From Candidatus Zipacnadia bacterium (lineage in GTDB: Bacteria > Armatimonadota > Zipacnadia > Zipacnadales > Zipacnadaceae), in contig JALGTI010000106.1 in the NCBI GenBank assembly GCA_029821455.1, forward strand, positions 1 through 8,943: 8,943 nt of DNA. Direction: 5' to 3'. The notes below the pieces were generated by a model. The model did not search any database. It was given only the letters and a program-made list of their open reading frames with translations, and was not told the DNA's origin. Position 1 is the first letter of the stretch. Each line of letters begins with the position of its first letter. Shown here piece after piece: positions 7,054 to 8,943 of this stretch. A program made the translations under genes and the position numbers.

Positions 7054-8055
7054 ATGGCCGAGACAACCGACAGCCCTCAGATAACCGAGGAGTGCCCAAA
7101 AAGCTACAAGGCATGGCTGGCCTTCTTGCTGGGCATGGCCTGCATGGTGGTAGCGGCAGCGGTGTTTGAGCGGCTCGCTGCTCGTAGTCAGGTGCGAACG
7201 GAGCAGCCAGCACAAGTAGGGATCCAGGCAGGCGTGCTGGTGGCTGACGCGGAGCTGAGGGCAGCACCAGCGCCGACGGCTGCATGGTTTGGCGCGCAGG
7301 TGCAAGATGTGGATGCTGCCCTGGCCAGAGAGCTCGGCGCGCCAGAAGGGGCCGGCGTGTTGGTGCTCAGTGTCACAGATGACGGGCCGGCGGCGCAGGC
7401 AGGCATTGCCCGTGGCGATCTGATCGTCCGATTCGACCATCGCAATGTGGACAGCGCTGTGGGCTTGGGCGAGCTGCTCGCCGAGAAGCGGGCTGAGCAG
7501 CGAGTGCAAGTGGTGTTCGTGCGGGCCCGCAGCCGTCATACGGTGTATGTGCAGTTGCAGGCTGGGCCGCCTGCGACTGGGGAGAGCGGCGCCGTAGAGG
7601 GTCAGCAGGTGCTCTCAGCCGAACCACCCGGCCCCCTGGGTATCGCTTTATCGGTACTTTCGCCCGTCCTGGCGCAGCGATACAATATCCCCGATGGCAC
7701 CGCCGGCGTCGTCGTCACCTCAGTGCTGCCCGGCAGCGCGGCGGCGCAAGCAGGGCTGCAGCCTGGCGATGTCATTATGGCGGTGAACGGCACGCCGACG
7801 AGCACGATGGCAAGCTTCTTCGCTGGCCTGGACGCGACGACTCTGTTGCTTGACGTACTGCGCGAGGGCAGGCGGACTTTCGTAACACTGGTGCTGCCCG
7901 ACGACTCCCCGCACGATCCGACGGCTGCAACGGCCCCTGGGATGTTGCCCACGGGTCAGCCATCTAGCAGCGATGATAGCGACACTGAAGGATTGGAGGG
8001 CCGCCCGCAGGTGATCCCGCCCATGGGCAAGCCGCAGGAACTGACGGCGATTTGA
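7054..8055 (+). CDS. Membrane-anchored tandem PDZ-domain protein
   Basis: The protein is 333 aa. Residues 20-38 form an N-terminal membrane anchor (WLAFLLGMACMVVAAAVF) after a short acidic cytoplasmic tail; there is no obvious cleavage site. An Ala/Pro-rich linker leads to PDZ 1 at about 79-168, with the core GPAAQAGIARGDLIVRFDHR. PDZ 2 is at about 194-281, with LGIAL and the core GSAAAQAGLQPGDVIMAVNG. Both have the AGxxxGDxI hallmark of HtrA/DegP-type PDZ domains, which bind C-terminal or exposed peptide ends. A low-complexity Ser/Asp/Pro tail follows. No protease domain is present, so the protein looks like half of an HtrA. The ATG has GGGAGA five bases before it. The HtrA-like gene starts about nine bases downstream, so the two are probably co-transcribed. 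The likely role is a periplasmic adaptor or substrate-binding partner. Confidence 0.88.
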   Translation: MAETTDSPQITEECPKSYKAWLAFLLGMACMVVAAAVFERLAARSQVRTEQPAQVGIQAGVLVADAELRAAPAPTAAWFGAQVQDVDAALARELGAPEGAGVLVLSVTDDGPAAQAGIARGDLIVRFDHRNVDSAVGLGELLAEKRAEQRVQVVFVRARSRHTVYVQLQAGPPATGESGAVEGQQVLSAEPPGPLGIALSVLSPVLAQRYNIPDGTAGVVVTSVLPGSAAAQAGLQPGDVIMAVNGTPTSTMASFFAGLDATTLLLDVLREGRRTFVTLVLPDDSPHDPTAATAPGMLPTGQPSSSDDSDTEGLEGRPQVIPPMGKPQELTAI

Positions 8056-8064
8056 GCCTCACCG

Positions 8065-8943
8065 ATGACGTGGGCGTATGCGCAGACAATGGCTGCGATG
8101 CTTAGCAAACACTTGACGCTCTGGATAGCGATACTTGTCGTGCTCAACCTCGTGATGCTCGCCTGGGCAGGGAGCACTTTCGGTGTCGGCTTTGGGCAGC
8201 GATTGGGGGCCCGAGCCGATGCGCCGGGGGCCGCTGGGAGCCAGCTTGTTAGCGCTGATCAGCCCGTCCTGGCCGGGGACGTAAGGGTAGATCCGAATCT
8301 GGTGCTCACCTGTACTCAGGACTCTTACAGCACGGCTGTCGCCACCGTGCGCCCGGCGGTGGTGAGCATCAAAGGCCAGAAAGCCGCGCAGGAAAACAAA
8401 GGTGACGCCCTGGCGGCTGCGAGCCCGTACCTGGACGGACGGCCCATTGAGGGGGATCAGCTCGGCACCGGCATCATCGTCGATGCCCGCGGCTATATCC
8501 TGACGAACGGGTACATCGTGGCTGGCGCCAGCGGCCTGGAGGTGCAAGTATTCAGTGCTGGTGAGCCGTGCTACTCGGCGCAGATCGTCCACGAAGACAA
8601 GGGGCTCAACCTTGCCATCCTGAGGATACGCCCGGTGGGCCCGCTGCCAAGCGCCGTGCTGGGAAACTCGGACATGGTGGAGGTCGGTGACGTCGTGATG
8701 GCCATCGGTAGCCCCTTCGGCCTGGAGCAGACCGTCACCATGGGGATAATCAGTGACACCAAGCGCACACTCCGCATCCAGGACACGACATACCGGGACA
8801 TGATGCAGACGGACGCGGCTATCAATCGGGGCAACAGCGGCGGCCCCCTGGTGAACATCCAAGGCGAAGTTATCGGCATCAACACGGCCATTTACGCTCC
8901 CACAGGCGTCTTCAGTGGCATCGGCTTCGCCATACCGATCAAT
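8065..8943 (+). CDS. HtrA/DegP-like trypsin-fold protein with altered catalytic triad (3' end outside window)
   Basis: The frame is open to the window end, 293 residues visible. An N-terminal anchor lies at about 17-36 (LTLWIAILVVLNLVMLAWAG), then a linker to about 88, then a trypsin-like S1C domain starting YSTAVATVRPAVVSIKG. The motifs line up with HtrA: LGTGIIVDARGYILTN at 133-148, VGDVVMAIGSPFGL at 207-220, QTDAAINRGNSGGPLVN at 248-264. The nucleophile Ser258 is present, but the His position is Tyr150 (TNGYIV for TNxHVV) and the Asp position is Asn182 (DKGLNLAIL for DxxxDLAIL). Each change is one base away from the catalytic codon. It is therefore probably inactive as a protease. Whether it has its own PDZ domain lies beyond the window. 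The start is uncertain: ATG at 8065 gives the longest form; ATGs at 8089 and 8098 also precede the anchor, and none has a clear ribosome-binding site. Confidence 0.9.
   Translation, partial: MTWAYAQTMAAMLSKHLTLWIAILVVLNLVMLAWAGSTFGVGFGQRLGARADAPGAAGSQLVSADQPVLAGDVRVDPNLVLTCTQDSYSTAVATVRPAVVSIKGQKAAQENKGDALAAASPYLDGRPIEGDQLGTGIIVDARGYILTNGYIVAGASGLEVQVFSAGEPCYSAQIVHEDKGLNLAILRIRPVGPLPSAVLGNSDMVEVGDVVMAIGSPFGLEQTVTMGIISDTKRTLRIQDTTYRDMMQTDAAINRGNSGGPLVNIQGEVIGINTAIYAPTGVFSGIGFAIPIN

Noticed and set aside
6938..7084. 48-codon plus-strand frame whose ATG overlaps the small membrane gene's stop (TGATG)
   Set aside because: It is rich in Arg, Ser and Ala without motifs and runs into the PDZ gene in another frame. 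The overlap alone is weak evidence.
6859..7539. 226-codon open frame on the minus strand
   Set aside because: It is antisense to the PDZ gene and extends past its start. There are no domains, and its composition is a mirror of the plus strand.
8059..8862. 267-codon open frame on the minus strand
   Set aside because: It is antisense to the HtrA-like gene, whose plus-strand frame carries GNSGGP and all the other family motifs. The minus translation resembles nothing and is rich in His and Arg, as expected for a shadow in GC-rich coding sequence.

Overview
The window is GC-rich and bacterial. A periplasmic adaptor, an HtrA-type envelope protein and a signal-peptide protein suggest a diderm (Gram-negative-type) organism. 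The sequence alone does not fix the phylum; my loose guess is an environmental lineage such as Armatimonadota or a neighbour, and this is weakly held.

Layout. Positions 1-4622 (+) hold a tight five-gene operon for a tripartite ABC-2 exporter of the YbhGFSR type: the 3' end of a HlyD-like membrane fusion protein, two separate ATPase genes, and two ABC-2 permeases. Two junctions overlap by one base (TAGTG and TGATG) and a third has a 9-base gap, so translation is probably coupled. In E. coli YbhF both ATPase domains are one polypeptide; here they are two genes. They keep the asymmetry: the first lacks the switch histidine, the second has a degenerate signature motif.

Positions 4623 to about 6450 are a graveyard. 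A decayed IS5-family (IS427-group-like) transposase on the minus strand starts almost at the last permease's stop codon. It carries in-frame nonsense codons, at least one frameshift and a lost catalytic Asp. After it comes a broken minus-strand gene with an intact signal-peptide start at 6446. From there to about 6788 I see no gene, but a 15/16 inverted repeat spans the broken gene's start region.

Positions 6804-8943 (+) look like an envelope operon: a 44-residue single-pass membrane protein with a TTG start and a perfect Shine-Dalgarno, a membrane-anchored protein with two PDZ domains, and an HtrA/DegP-like protein that runs off the window. The HtrA-like protein keeps the nucleophile motif GNSGGP but has Tyr for the catalytic His and Asn for the catalytic Asp, so it is probably a pseudoprotease.

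The most interesting unit is the anchored tandem-PDZ protein next to the apparent pseudo-HtrA. It could be a proteolytically dead scaffold, chaperone or sensor at the inner membrane. I see no CRISPR array, tRNA, rRNA or phage module.
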